This document shows positions 1 through 11,367 of a stretch of DNA of 64,000 nt, piece by piece. The stretch lies in NCBI GenBank assembly GCA_922989275.2, contig OV277866.1, positions 34,613,246 to 34,677,245 on the forward strand. The letters are read 5' to 3'. Both the position numbers and the translations under genes were made by a program. How positions within the stretch are numbered: position 1 is the first letter of the stretch; every line of letters begins with the position of its first letter. Below the pieces are notes generated by a model, which was given only the letters and a program-made list of their open reading frames with translations, did not search any database and was not told the DNA's origin. Source of the stretch: Gari tellinella (lineage: Eukaryota > Mollusca > Bivalvia > Cardiida > Psammobiidae).

Positions 1-1
1 A

Positions 2-100
2 AACACTAACAAAAAAGCAGAAAGCGCCAGAGAACTTAAACGGGCTATAAGGCAATGCCACCATGCTATAGAAAGTATATATGCTAAAATACTCAATTGA
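2..100 (+). CDS. Possible C-terminal end of a gene entering from the left
   Basis: An open frame enters from the window edge and runs 32 codons to TGA at 98-100. The peptide is helical and charged, with Lys, Arg, Glu and Ala rich stretches and two adjacent His. No family is recognised. It could be the last exon of a gene, the tail of another gene of the neighbouring virus-like cluster, or chance. Too short to decide. Confidence 0.2.
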   Translation, partial: NTNKKAESARELKRAIRQCHHAIESIYAKILN

Positions 101-876
101 TGTTTAAGTGTATGCAAATGAATTTATGAATTATCCTGATCACGAAACACATGTAGGTTATGTACTGCAAAAATGACATATTAGTACAACTGTTATACAA
201 TCGAACCTTGAAAACTCGAAACTGTCTTTAGTCGACATACCCATATTTCAAAGTTAAATGTATCTTAGTCACCTTCTAACTTTTAACACAGACACGTTTG
301 ACTTAAGCATGAATAAATTATCGATTTTCAACTGAAAAAATACGAGAATATTCAACTAAATCAGTTCTAGTACGCAGTAAATACACGTGATATCGAGGTT
401 CGATTGTATTCTAATTTTACACGTTGAATAAATTGATTTTGATTATGTATTCAATTTACCACCAGAACCATCTTTTTCGGGTAAATAATAACAATATACA
501 TTTGTGAAGTGTCAGTCAATGCCTTAGACGATTATAGTTCTATTCTGTTCTATTCAGATTAAAGAAATTAAGTTATTATATAGAAAATAAACAATTTTAT
601 TATATAACTGGGTCCAACTATATCACAGTACAGTATGTCTGTCCAGTTTACACATTTATAGACACTTTTAATCAGGAAAATTAACCAATTAAGAGCGTTT
701 TTCAAAACTTATTATTTTATGGCGGCCATTTTGGACGCCATTTTGGATTTTGGCCGAAATAGGGCAGTCAGGTCGGACACCCCCAATTATTATGATAATA
801 TACTGCAAATGCAACCCGTATACAAAGTTTTATGCTTTAATCCACCAAGTAACGATTTTCATCCTAAGCAACTAGA
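101..876. other. AT-rich non-coding stretch
   Basis: No gene is seen. At 721-755 there is a short direct repeat of a GGCGGCCATTTTGGA-like unit, a motif common in dispersed animal repeats. The stretch borders the 3' end of the capsid-like gene and may hold the left boundary of the virus-like element. No terminal repeat was recognised. Confidence 0.4.
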
Positions 877-1809
877 CTACATTCTTTGACTGTAAAGTTG
901 ATTTGGAACACCTTCTATTGTCATCTCTACTTTTTCTATATTTGGGTTGAAATATGATTCAGTGCTTGTTCTTTCTGGGTCTTCAAAAAGCATCAATATG
1001 CCTTTCATGCTTCGTGCTGGTACATTCAAGTTAATATTCCATAGTGTATCAGATCTATTCTTTGTTATTTTTCTGTGCCGTAATATGCGATCATATAATA
1101 TAACCATTTTCCCTTCATATTGTAGTCTTATTTGTCTAACAAGTTCTGTATCAGACACCATATCAAATTCCAAACATATATTTTTAATAATGTAAGATGC
1201 CGCTGTGTCGGTTGATTTAATCACTTTATCATAGTTGTTGAATGTAAGTTCATATTCAAGTCTATCACCAAGACCCGCTTGATAAAATGGCATTTGTGTT
1301 TCCAACAGTTCAAAATCAAGAGGGATACAAAATCTTTTTTTGTATGCATTTGCTATAGCTTTGTCTTCTTTGTCTGAGGAAGCATCATCAGCGCCAACTC
1401 GATGTTTTAACATATTGTCTTTACCAATACCTTGATAAGCCATATTGATGCGTTTAGAAGGAGACCTCCATAAATCAATATAACAATGATAAATATCACG
1501 GTCATCAATTGACATCACTTCATTACCGGATATTCTTATTGTCGTTTTTTTTATAAAGGCTCTACCAAGGTTTTGAAACACAGTTGCATTGGCATCTGTG
1601 CTTTTTATTTCAATTTCAAAAGCAAGACGTGCTGTTCTGGGAACAATAACATCATTATTACTGAGATTAGGAAACCTAACCAACAGTTGTAGGTTTTGGT
1701 CAATGGTACTAGGGTTATTAGTTATTACAACACTCTGAGGAATTCCTTTCACACCTTTTGGTTCTCTTATTATTATGTAGGGGTTTAGTTTATCTCCATA
1801 TGCTGACAT
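877..1809 (-). CDS. Candidate capsid-type structural protein of an endogenous virus-like element
   Basis: A single intact 310-residue frame, the only undamaged long frame in the cluster. The sequence looks beta-rich and non-enzymatic. An N-terminal third ends in a GRAFIKKTTIRISGNE-type segment. A middle segment has IPLDFELLETQMPFYQAGLGDRLEYEL near residues 160-190. A second half contains LYDRILRHRKI and LNVPARSMKGILMLFEDP. The order of these blocks recalls the two halves of double-jelly-roll capsid proteins (as in Polinton-like and large DNA viruses), but 310 residues is short for that fold, so a single-domain or C-terminally shortened protein is possible. The start codon lies directly after the motif ATTAATAAAAAC shared with other genes here. 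It is divergent from the gene starting at 1854. I know the family as recurrent in mollusc and cnidarian genomes; the capsid role is inference. Confidence 0.5.
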   Translation of the reverse strand: MSAYGDKLNPYIIIREPKGVKGIPQSVVITNNPSTIDQNLQLLVRFPNLSNNDVIVPRTARLAFEIEIKSTDANATVFQNLGRAFIKKTTIRISGNEVMSIDDRDIYHCYIDLWRSPSKRINMAYQGIGKDNMLKHRVGADDASSDKEDKAIANAYKKRFCIPLDFELLETQMPFYQAGLGDRLEYELTFNNYDKVIKSTDTAASYIIKNICLEFDMVSDTELVRQIRLQYEGKMVILYDRILRHRKITKNRSDTLWNINLNVPARSMKGILMLFEDPERTSTESYFNPNIEKVEMTIEGVPNQLYSQRM

Positions 1810-1853
1810 GTTTTTATTAATGTATTTTTAATTTTTCTTTAATAAATGAACTA
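1810..1853. promoter_or_regulatory. 44-bp divergent gene start region
   Basis: Very AT-rich gap between two head-to-head genes. On the minus strand ATTAATAAAAAC (1810-1821) abuts the ATG of the capsid-like gene. On the plus strand a related TTAATAAA stretch lies about ten bases before the ATG at 1854. The same motif precedes the genes at 11368 and 12695. Confidence 0.5.
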
Positions 1854-3211
1854 ATGGCTAAAGGTGGAATGGAGATTTATAATCCTGAATTTGATAAAGA
1901 TGACTATGATAAAGATGAAGCAGAAACATCTTTTACTGATGAAACACAATTCCAAAGTATGTTGAATACTAAATATAAAGCATTGGATAATCTAACAGGT
2001 TAGGACGAGCAAAGAGAAACAACTTCTTTGATTAAAATATTGGTGAAACGATTTTATGATAGAAATCAAGAACCAATAAGACTTAATAATGATGAGGCCG
2101 AATGGTATATGATACATGATAAATATGGCAGACCTTTGTTTGGTGTGGAGGACACAGATGATAATAATAAAGGATACCTCTTATCATATTACAAGGGTAC
2201 AAAACCTGATGCTATAATGCAGTTTTTTCATTGGACACAATTCAACAGAAATATGGAGTTAGGGTTATTAGGAATATTTTAGGGGTAGATGATTATCAAC
2301 CTCATGTTACTCGAGTTAAGGAGGGTAGACAGGAATTACAACAATTAGTTGAGACAAGAAATAAAATTGAAGCAGAAGAAATTCCAATGCAAGATATATC
2401 TTCTACACAAGAGATACAAGATTTAACCAATACAGTTGATGAAGTTGAAACTGCAGTTAAAACACTTGAAACATCTTTTTGGGATGTAGAAGAACGTGAA
2501 AATGTACAAACACAAACCGATATGACAAAACGAGAAATGGATGGTATTTTGAAAGCAATGACTTCTGTGAAAGAAGAATTTGCTAATGAGTTGGCAAAGC
2601 TTACTGAAACAAACAAGGAAATAGCAGCTGAAAGAGAAAAACTTGCAAACACAAACGATGAGGATGCAAAAAACAATAGAAGGTAGAATAAACGATTTGG
2701 AAGCAGAGAGAAGCGCTAGATTGGAAGTGATAAATGTTAACAAAGAAAAGTTAAGAACTCAAGTGAATAGAATTAAAAATTCTATAAATAAAATATTAAA
2801 CGAAGACACTACCCTTGGTGAAAGGTTGAGAACATTGTTCAGAGAACAAGGTATTACAATTATCAGTATTTTAACTGCTATTGGTATGGTTATTGGTTTC
2901 ATTGTTGAAGCTGTTATTCCATCTGGCAGCGCGGCAACAACATCGCCTCCAAGTAAACCATCTGATGCAAAAGATTGGATAAAAAACAATTGTCAAATCT
3001 TGGAAAATTATTGGCTAATCTTGCAGGGAAAGCAGCAACAGCTTTACCAGGTGTAATTGGTTCTATTGTATCATGGTTGTTATCAACAACTGGTAAAATT
3101 GTTAATTGGTTTAGTGAAAATTTATGGGCGTTAGTTGTTCTTGTTGTTGGTTTGTTGTATGCAGCTGCTAAGGAGTATAGTAATAAATCTCATAAACGAG
3201 TAAAGCTGTAA
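1854..3211 (+). pseudogene. Coiled-coil membrane protein of the virus-like cluster, broken
   Basis: Reading from ATG 1854 gives about 450 codons in pieces that join in order: 1854-2000, in-frame TAG at 2001-2003, continuation to about 2260, frameshift, continuation to a frameshift in an A6 run near 2667, then to a second A6 frameshift near 2984, ending at 3211. The N-terminal part is acidic. The middle (2290-2800) is Glu/Lys/Thr-rich and predicted coiled coil. A hydrophobic segment follows at about 2850-2920 (ISILTAIGMVIGFIVEAVI). A small-residue-rich amphipathic stretch and a second membrane segment (LWALVVLVVGLLYAAA) lie just before a basic tail. This could be a virion membrane or attachment protein; no enzyme motif is present. 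Its 3' end overlaps the convergent minus-strand gene by 44 bp, a compact viral style of packing. Lesions at A-runs could be assembly errors. Confidence 0.5.
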
Positions 3212-4177
3212 GCCCCACTGCTATACTGCCAACAATTAATGCGCTTTTATTATCTTCATGTTGTGTTGCAATTTGTTTTTGTGGTGTTGTTGTTTCTTTT
3301 TTTGGTCCTGAAAGTGTTGCATCTTTTGGTGGAGGAGTTGTTGAAGCATCAATAAGAAAACTATGCTCTTTCACCAATGTGTCACAATAACCGGGTGTAC
3401 ATGTATTTTCTGCCTTTTTAACCCATTCCTTAGGTAAATGGTGTGTTTTTGCATAATCAGTAATCTTTTTATAATCAGCCGCACTTAGTTGTGATGGTTG
3501 TGTTTGTTTTGTCTTAGTTCCTTCAAGCTTTACAGTTGGATTTGGTGGAACTGGTTTTACATTGATACCATTATTCAACCAAAGTGTCTGTTGATCCGTT
3601 GCTATTACAATTTCATTGTTATAATATTGCATTGTTCCTATCCTCAACTCCATATTACTTGGAGACATATACAACCCAATGCCATATACAAAATCAACCT
3701 TAGTTCTTGCATATTTTAGTGTGTGTTGATAGTTTCTAATTTGATTTGGTAAATCAACAGGACCATTTATAGCATCTTCTATACTGGCAAGAAATTGTTT
3801 TTGAGCATCAAAAGCAGTTTCTGTTCCCAGTATATCTGTTCCTGTTTGAGCTTGAGAACATAGGATAGCCCAGCAATAAGTTCGTATTGATTCATTTATA
3901 CGTGGTACACCAGCCTTTGTAAATCCATTTGATGTATCAAGAATAAATGCAGTCCATGCATCTTTTACACCATCGTCTTGTTGAATATAATCAATATGTA
4001 CTTTTTTGGAGGATCATAATTACAGGATGAGATACCGCAGTGTCTATCACCCGGTACTTCAGGACCAAATGTCATTTTGCTTAAATCCAATTCAGCAACT
4101 TTGTTATTAGCAGTATGCTCATCGGATCTATCATGTCTAAAATCTGTTCTGTCCCATGCAACATGACCACTTGTATA
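3168..4177 (-). pseudogene. C-terminal part of a cluster gene split by a DNA transposon
   Basis: This minus-strand frame continues the gene that starts near 11318 and is interrupted by the transposon at 4178-10879. Removing the transposon and one TATA copy keeps the reading frame. One frameshift lies in an A6 run near 4010. The segment has a globular, probably beta-rich part (4170-3580), a Pro/Thr/Lys-rich linker with a Cys pair (about 3440-3290), and a C-terminal membrane anchor (SALIVGSIAVGLTALLVYEIY) ending at 3168. This suggests a surface-exposed, membrane-anchored structural protein; no family is named. It converges on the 1854-3211 gene with overlapping ends. Confidence 0.5.
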
Positions 4178-4210
4178 TGAGCGCGGATCTGACAAAAGGG
4201 GGCTTATGGC
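4178..4210 (+). repeat. Left terminal inverted repeat
   Basis: Pairs with 10847-10879 (31 of 33 positions). It is preceded by the target duplication TATA (4174-4177). Confidence 0.85.
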
Positions 4211-4370
4211 TTTCGACGTCATCGTCGATAAATTACGCTTTAAAGTTACGTCATCACTTTGTGTTGTAAACACATGACTGCAAATTTGACCTTAACGTTT
4301 CAACTCAATTTTTCGCACCGATTGGACAAAGAAGATTGAAAAAACGATCAAGATGGATGGAGACAGTGAT

Positions 4371-5543
4371 GTGAGTATACTTCATATTACGAGTACTACA
4401 CTATTTTGTTTAGCATTGTCGATTCCCGCATAAAATTCAAGGAGCTATATATAGAGCGGCAAGCATGTACGTACTGGACTATTGACAGCCGTTTCAAGAG
4501 TAATGCTTAAACTCATCCTGAAAATCTGTGCTAAAGGCATGGAAACCTGGATCTAGAGTTTCTCCTCAATTAAATAAATACTAATCTGCCACGTTAAATG
4601 TTTACAAAGGCTAATAGAGAGAACTGAACACATTGTTCAATTGATTCTATTTCTCGGTACATTATTCTAAAAATAGATTGCGCGGAAAATCTGTAAAGAC
4701 TTATTTTACTTATTATTGTTTAATGACATGCATCTAAAAACTGCGTGTTGCCGCATACATATATAAAATTATGTTCGTTTAATAATAATAAAAAAAAAAT
4801 TAGTATTTTCACGAGTTTGCTTAGTTTGGGCATTTACACTAGTAAAATACTTATAGCGGTAGCAACAACGTCACATGTAATTGTCTCGGTGGTGTAGAGG
4901 TAGAGGCGACGGCCTGTTTTTATAATTTTGCGTCCCGGCGTGAGATCAAGCCTCGCACGGCGCGAAGTATCTTTTTACTTTTCAAATCTCGTTTAAACAC
5001 ATTTTTGCTAACTATATCAAACCATGCAGACTAGAAAGATATTTTAAGTTTGTTAAAACATAAAAATCTAAAGGATGTGATCTCGGCGTATAATCTTCTT
5101 ACCCAGTTACTGCTTAGATAGGCCTATATGCTCAAACACTTGCTATATAAAGTAGATATAATCCCTATCATACCCTATGTCACCGATTTCGAAAATAGGG
5201 GACCAACAATTGACCCCGATACCCTTAACACGAATAATATTAACGTTTAACTATTATTAGTGGTGTCGGGTTCAAATTTTAGGCCCCTATTATCTCGACC
5301 GTTGTCCAATATGCAAACTGCTTGGATCCAGATGCAATGCCGAGTAACTCGACATCTCATCCAGATCGAGGCTGTTATAGACAATCGGGCAACATGTTCA
5401 CAAAGTTTGAGTGACTTTGTAACTGCAAGCAGATTTAACTAGAGTCTAGATCTACAGCATTTCATTTTAATGTAGATCTAAGTGTTATTGTTGGTTTTGA
5501 AAACAAAATTCTACAGATGATATTCTTATTCTTTGCTTTTCAG
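4371..5543 (+). other. Intron 1 of the transposase gene
   Basis: No coding signal. It contains a tRNA-like SINE remnant at 4884-4985 and otherwise AT-rich unique sequence. Confidence 0.5.
4884..4985 (+). repeat. tRNA-derived SINE-like fragment
   Basis: The sequence begins GTCTCGGTGGTGTAGAGG, which resembles a pol III A box, and has a B-box-like GAGATCAAGCC near 4942-4952 followed by CTCGCACGGCGCGAAG. The anticodon arm is not a proper cloverleaf, so this is not a functional tRNA. Confidence 0.35.
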
Positions 5544-7151
5544 GATCCAGATACGGTAGAGGATTATTTCGGACTAACTCCACTTCAGACGCCATTTGGA
5601 TCCCAGGACAGTTCCTTCTCGTGTGCGATTGATATATCGGATGAAGAAGATATCGATGAGCTGTCACCTGCCTTTGACATAAATGAGCGTGTCCGTCAGT
5701 ACCTCTTGGAACGACGATGACAATGCCATGGAAGAGACAGAGAGAGACAATGTGCCGCTGGAGGTTAGTGACGATGACGATCTTAATCGTGTGAAAAGAC
5801 TTAAAGTAGATGGTTGTAAGTGCAACTTGCAATGCACGGAAAAATTAAGCGAGGCAGATATGATCGGCCATATTCGAAATGTGCGAGAGATGGAGAAAAA
5901 TGACAAGGAAATGTATATAATGGGGACATTAGTAAGTTCTGACACTGTCATGACATCAAAAGGACAGAAAAGAAAGATATGCAAGAATAAGTATGTGTTT
6001 CAAGGTCATCGGGTGTGTAGAAATGTTTTCCTAGTGGTATATGCTATGGGAAAGAAAAGTTTAGAAAACTTGTTCAAACACTTGGAAAAAAATGGTGCAG
6101 TACCTCGCATACATGGGAACATAGGTAAGAGAGCAGTGCATGGACTGGTGTTTGAAGACATAAAGCCTGTTGTGCAGTTCATTATTAACTATGCAGATAC
6201 ACATGGTCTGCCACAGCCAGCTGCAACTCGTGCTAGTGACAATACCCCGCCTATATACCTGCATTGTCAAACCACTAAAAAGGCAGTACACAGTGAGTAC
6301 CTTGAAGCAGCCGGAGAAGACCATCGCACAGTAAAATACACCACCTGGGTAAAAATATGGCGAAGTTGTGTACCTCATATACGGATTGCATCGCCTAGGG
6401 ACGACGTCTGTGCAACGTGCGAGAAGCTACGAAAAAAGATCTCAGATGCCAGAAGTGAAGAAGATAAACTGGCAACTACAGCAGCATACAGGGAACATAT
6501 TATTGCTGCCCAGTTAGAGCGTGATTTGTACAACAAGTGTATAGAACGGGCACAGGATGGGAATGAAGATGGGACAAACTATTTTCATGTAACATTTGAC
6601 TACTGTCAAAATGTTACAATTCCACATCATGGACGTCAGATGGGCCCCTTGTATTTCACCACCCCAAGGAAAATACATATATTTGGTGTGCGACTTGATG
6701 GAATACCAAGGCAGCTGAATTTTCTCCTAGACGAGCAAGAGACCATTGGAAAGGATGGCTCACTGACGCATGGTCCCAATGCTGTCATTAGCATGCTTGA
6801 CTGGGTGTTAGAGAATTATGCCAAGGATGAACCAACATGTGCCCTCCATGCTGATAACTGCCCAGGTAAATACAGAACATTCTATCTACTTACAAATTTA
6901 AAATTGTGAACCATGAAATGTCATAGGCGTATGAAACACAGATTGAGGTATAATCTGTAGTTATTTAACAGTGAAACTACTGACAGGATTTGACACTTAG
7001 TCAAGTGATATGGTCTGATGACTTGAATTTCTGGCTGGCTTGTCCTGTTTACAACTAGAAAAATTGAACTCAGATTTACCTATTTATAAACCTACAGTGA
7101 AAATCTTTCTATCATTGTGTTAATTATTAGGCATATCTGACTGGTAACTGT

Positions 7152-7223
7152 TTAAAGCAAGGTGACAGTAAAACGCAGACAGCTCCTTTAGGAGCTTTCT
7201 GTTTTACTGTCACCTTGCTTTAA
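7152..7223. repeat. Hairpin with perfect 23-bp arms
   Basis: Arms 7152-7174 and 7201-7223 are perfect reverse complements, with a smaller nested palindrome AGCTCC/GGAGCT in the loop. It lies in the exon 2-3 intron of the transposase, probably a small MITE nested in the transposon. The rest of that intron (6866-7580) and of the exon 3-4 intron (7876-8393) shows nothing else clear. Confidence 0.7.
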
Positions 7224-8659
7224 GCTGTAACCTGTTTTTTATTCACTGAATTAGCCGTCATTTAAGTGGTCGTAATAGATAAGTATAAATGTAATTCTCA
7301 TTAAATGTGAACCAAACCCCATGCTTTGTTTTTCAATATAAAATTCAGCCGGGAAAAAAATCCACTTTTTTTTCTTCAAATGTAGCCTTTAGCGTTAATT
7401 AGTCATATGATGCCTTAGGAAAACACGGATTGCTTTCCGTTAGCGTTCGGCATAATATTCGGAACGATAATGGAAGGAAATTAGTGTTTTCCGATATTTG
7501 GCAACTTATCTCAAAGCCAAATGACTCCCATTAGCCAATTTAATCAAATAAGAATTCAAATATACATTATCCAATTTTAGGACAAAACAAAAATCAGTAT
7601 GTGATGGGGTATTTGATGTGGCGGGTGATGACCGGACGCCATTTCCAAATCGAATACATGATGCAGATTCCCGGACACGCTCGTTGTCGGATAGACGGAG
7701 GGTTTGGGCGAATCAAACAGCTTTATCGCCGAACCGACTGTGACAGTATCGACCAGCTGGAAGATGTCGTCAATAGGTCAGCCGAGTCAAACGTGGCCGT
7801 AAGATTCCCCACCTGGCAATGGAGGGACTGGAAGCACTTCCTCGGACAGCTATTCCGTCCAATTAAAGGGATAAGGTATGTTTTTTTATTCCACTACCCC
7901 ATAGCACGTTTTGAATTTTAAAGAGATGTGACCGCTTAAAGTAGGTTGAAAGTAAAGCAGAATGCGCCTTAATGTGCAAACTGCTTTAACTTCAGTCAGC
8001 TTTAAATTACCTCTGCTAGAATACAGAAAGTATTTCTTATGAAATATGGTGATGATTATATGACTGAACTATTTTCTTCAGCGGAGAAATAAATAAGAGG
8101 CGTTTACTAGTATTATGTTTTAAAGGCCTTCCCAGCAACACAAGATGGCGTTCTGTAAAATCTAATGATTGTATGTATTGCAAAAGCCGTATATATTTTA
8201 GGCATATGCGTGCATTTTATTCTTTTACACACGGTGCTTTCATTGCTGTATCGATATGAAAATAATAAAAACAACGTTCATTTTTAAAACTACAGCTTTT
8301 CATTAAAGGGCAATACGATGGTTATGTGATTGACGTGAATACGTGCGACCTGACAGGTTGTGACCTGTTTTGTTTTCTTTCAGGAATTACCAGTACTTCA
8401 AATTCAGTACAGACGCCCCAGGGGTAGTTACCGTGCGGCGAGAATATGGGGGTACGGAATCGACCATCCGCATGCTGAGGCATGATAACAACGTTATCGG
8501 GGACGTGATGCCAGATTTGATGTTGCCAGCAGGATTATCACGAGAGCGACAAGCGTACCTGTATCGTGTAATACGCCCCTACGTGCGCCCAGCCAACAAG
8601 GATATCACATGCCCTGTCAGCGGCGTAGCCAGGCTTGAACGAATGTTACGCACATCAGG

Positions 8660-10080
8660 GGGAGGGTGCGTGAGGGGGGTACCCCCTCCTGCTGGTGGGG
8701 GTCCGGGGGGCCTCCCCCGGGAGAAAAAAGTAAATTAGAAGTAAAATGGTGGGCTCTGAAGTGTGTTTAGAGGGATTTGGAGCACTGAATACGATCTATG
8801 AGAACTATACAAATGTGTCCAACATATAATTAAATTTTGTGATTAGCATTTTTTCTTCTAAAATAATTTGACTTTTAGCCGCACGAGTGGTATATACAAG
8901 AAGCATTGTAGTCTTTTACGATGTCGTCTTAAATTTGTAGTTGTTGAGATCCTGAGTTTCCGAAACTCGAACTTGAAAAATGCAAGTGGGGGTTCGGGGG
9001 TCCTCCCCCGGGAGAAAAATGGAAATAAGAACTGAAATTGTGAGCTCTGAAGTGTGTTTAGAGGGATCTGGAGCACTGAATACGATCAACGTGAACCATA
9101 CAACAATAAATTTAGTGATTAACATTTTTTCCGCTATAATAATTTGACTTTGCCGTACGAGAGGTGCATGAAGCACCGTATTTTTTTTCATGATGCTGAT
9201 TTAAATTTGTAGTTGTTAAGATCCTGAGTTTCCAAAACTCGAACTTGAAAAGTGCAGGTGGGGGTCCGGGGGTCCTCCCCCGGGGAGAAAAATGGAAACA
9301 AGAACTGAAATGGTGAGCTCTGAAGTGTTTTTGGAGGGAATAGGGACACTGAATACGATCAACGTGAACCATACGATTGCTTTGAAGGCTCTGTTTTATT
9401 AGACACAACCTTATTTTGTGACTAATTTTTCCACTGCTAGAACTATTTGACTTTAAGACTCACGAGAAGTACACGAAACACTGTAGAAGTTTTTCAGGCT
9501 GCCAACTTTCTAGTAACTAAGTTCTTTATTTTCTGAAACTTGAACTTGACCGATGAAAGTGGGGTCCGGGGGTCATCCTCCGGGAGAAAAAATCGAAATA
9601 AGAACTGAAATGGTGAGTTCTGAAGTGTGTTTGTAGGGATTTTGGACACTGAATACGATCAATGTGACTAACCTATATATTTCCAAGAACTTTCGACTTT
9701 TAGACGATTTAAGTATACATTGTACGTACGATCCACATGTATATGAACTAGGAAAAATTGTTGGTGGGGGATTTTGGGCACTAAAAACGAACTATGTGAT
9801 CCATACAATTTTTTTCAAAGGTTCGTTATATAAGACATTACATTATATAACTATTTGACTCAATGTTTAGAGGCACGAGAGGTACATGTAGCAGATTACA
9901 TGTAGCACCGTAGGTTTGAGCTGCCATCTTTGTAGTTACTAAGTTATTGGTTTTCTAAAAACTTGAAATTGATCAGTGCTGGAAGGGGGTCCGGGGGTTC
10001 TCCCCCGGGGAGAAAAATGGAAATTAGAACTGAAATGGTGAGCTCTGAAGTGTGTTTGAAATCTTCATTTTAGACTTTAA
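8660..10080 (+). repeat. Five GC-rich direct repeats in the transposon tail
   Basis: A core GGGGGTCCGGGGG..CCTCCCCCGGGAGAAAAA followed by GAACTGAAATGGTGAGCTCTGAAG occurs near 8700, 8990, 9265, 9560 and 9985. The first four are spaced about 270-295 bases and the last about 425. The core is itself palindromic around CCCGGG. Between cores the units share further sequence (GAGTTTCC, ACTCGAACTTGA, GCACTGAATACGATCAA). Confidence 0.8.
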
Positions 10081-10846
10081 GGTCTAACCCCCCTTAGCCT
10101 TCGGTTTTTATGCCATTTTTGGCCATGTTTGATTTTTCATTTTTCAAACTGATGTTACGCACGTGCGTACGTGCGTATCGCTGGCTACGCCCCTGCCTGT
10201 ACCATAATGCCCAGAGTAAAATACATGAATGATGATGAGGAACTTGTTTCAATTTTAAATTCCCGTGTTGTATTAGTATTCCTCTCTGTCTGTCTCCTTG
10301 CCTCTCTATCTCATCTCTGTCATTGTCTATCTCTGTATCTCTGACTCTCACGCTCTTTTTCTCTGTCTATGTCTGTCTGTCTGTCTCTCTTTCTGTCTAT
10401 CCCTCCCTCTCCTCCCATGTCCTTATCAATGTTGTAATTAACCCTTATCGTTTTCTAAATTTCCTGTCTGCTTCAAATTTTCAAAGTGCGTGAAAATGTA
10501 GACAAACAGATTGAATTCGAATGATGCACAGACTTACTCAGAGTTAAATCAGATTCCCAGCTGTTTGTTTATAGTCCCATGGTCACGATCGATCAGATAA
10601 TGGTTAATAAATATCGTCTAGAGGTCACATAGTAAAGCAAGTATGCCGAGTATTGTAACGACGTTATTTACGTACTGTTGACGTCATGACGACGTCGTCT
10701 ATTTTTGGTTTTGTTTATCGGGATGGGTGTACAAAAATGGTCATAACTTTGTTAAAAATCGATATTTTTGAAAAATTCTTTCAGAGTTGTAAACAGAAAT
10801 CCATATATGTTCAGAAATTGCAAAAAAGTAAAAATCATTTTTTTTT
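10081..10846. other. Transposon right-hand non-coding part
   Basis: Contains a CT-rich low-complexity run (10280-10420) and an ACGTGCGTACGTGCG stretch near 10160. No gene is supported. Confidence 0.5.
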
Positions 10847-10879
10847 GCCATAAGCCCCCTTTTCCCAGATCCGCGCTCA
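10847..10879 (-). repeat. Right terminal inverted repeat
   Basis: Reverse complement of 4178-4210 with two mismatches. It is followed by the target duplication TATA (10880-10883). Confidence 0.85.
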
Positions 10880-11318
10880 TATATATCTCCAATTCCTCAC
10901 CATTTGGATATAATTTCTGTTTCCAATCAGCATCAGGATCTACATTAAATTCTTTGCAAATACGTTCATAAGCACCACGGTTATAACTATCGGTAAAAGC
11001 ATTCCAACTTTTGTCTTGTGGTAGAGCGATACCTAATTCAAAGAGTATTCTCCTTGATTGATAATAAACATGAAATAAGAACAGAGAACCAGCCACACCG
11101 CCCGCCTTAAGATCATTATCATAATCAATACCACAACAGGTAGTAGCACACCATATTGCAAAGTTTAATTGATTTTGCCAGAATGATAACCAGTCTGTAT
11201 TCCATTTTTTTACTATATCTTCTGATGCCACGTGTGGTAATAAATACTTTTCAAATATATTTAGAAAATCTGCATTAAAACTCTTTCCATTTGATATAAT
11301 AACAATAGTCTGTTTTAT
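10880..11318 (-). pseudogene. N-terminal part of the transposon-split cluster gene
   Basis: The open minus-strand frame runs from about 11318 to the transposon border. The first ATG-like codon is now ATA (11316-11318); a later in-frame GTG lies at 11229-11231. I prefer 11318 because it sits just behind the divergent start region. The peptide is Trp/Tyr-rich (WNTDWLSFWQNQLNFAIWC near its middle) and globular. It continues at 4177-3168. Together the gene would encode about 480 residues with a C-terminal membrane anchor. The role is unknown; a structural (vertex or surface) protein of the virus-like element is inference. Confidence 0.5.
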
Positions 11319-11367
11319 AATGTTTATTGTTTTTTATTGATTTTTTATTTTTTGATTAATAAAAACA
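11319..11367. promoter_or_regulatory. 49-bp divergent gene start region with shared motif
   Basis: ATTAATAAAAAC at 11355-11366 lies one base before the ATG at 11368, identical to the motif at the capsid-like gene. The minus-strand side is similarly A-rich (ATCAATAAAAAACAAT). Confidence 0.5.

Larger units (their letters stand above)
4353..8738 (+). pseudogene. DUF7869-type transposase gene, four exons, frameshifted
   Basis: Exon 1 is 4353-4370 (ATG, six codons, donor GTGAGT). Exon 2 is 5544-6865 (acceptor TTTTCAG, donor GTAAAT). Exon 3 is 7581-7875 (acceptor TTTTAG, donor GTATGT). Exon 4 starts at 8394 (acceptor TTTCAG) and its frame stops at 8738. All phases agree. A one-base frameshift lies between about 5660 and 5715 in exon 2. 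Family hallmarks: a Cys/His segment near 6400-6430 (CATCEKLRK), a first acidic motif TFDYCQN, the joined exon 2/3 motif HADNCPG-QNKNQ, a PGH...GGFGRIKQLYRR block in exon 3, and a GLSRERQAYLYRVIRP block in exon 4. The two D motifs fit an RNase-H-like DDE transposase fold; the third acidic residue was not identified. The last 25 or so codons run into the GC-rich repeat, so the true 3' end may differ. Confidence 0.75.
4178..10879 (+). mobile_element. 6.7 kb DNA transposon with DUF7869-type transposase
   Basis: The ends are inverted repeats of 33 bp with two mismatches, beginning TGAGCGCGGATCTG (4178-4210 and 10847-10879), flanked by TATA at 4174-4177 and 10880-10883. The flanking gene reads through in frame when the element and one TATA are removed, which fixes the borders. 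It contains one spliced gene (4353-8738), a 23-bp-arm hairpin in an intron, and a block of five GC-rich direct repeats between the gene and the right end. The transposase exon 2 is frameshifted, so this copy is probably dead. Confidence 0.85.

Noticed and set aside
947..1195. Plus-strand frame of 82 codons
   Set aside because: Shadow of the capsid-like gene on the other strand.
2667..2990. Programmed ribosomal frameshifting at A6 runs
   Set aside because: Required shifts go in different directions at different sites, and stops occur in the same genes, so decay or sequence error is simpler.
4884..4985. Functional tRNA gene
   Set aside because: A- and B-box-like parts exist but no cloverleaf with a proper anticodon arm; kept only as a SINE-like remnant.
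8858..9408. Overlapping minus-strand frames around 8.9-9.4 kb
   Set aside because: They lie wholly in the GC-rich direct repeats, and their similarity to each other only reflects the repeat unit.
10094..10351. Minus-strand frame of 85 codons rich in Arg and Asp
   Set aside because: Produced by CT-rich low-complexity sequence inside the transposon tail.
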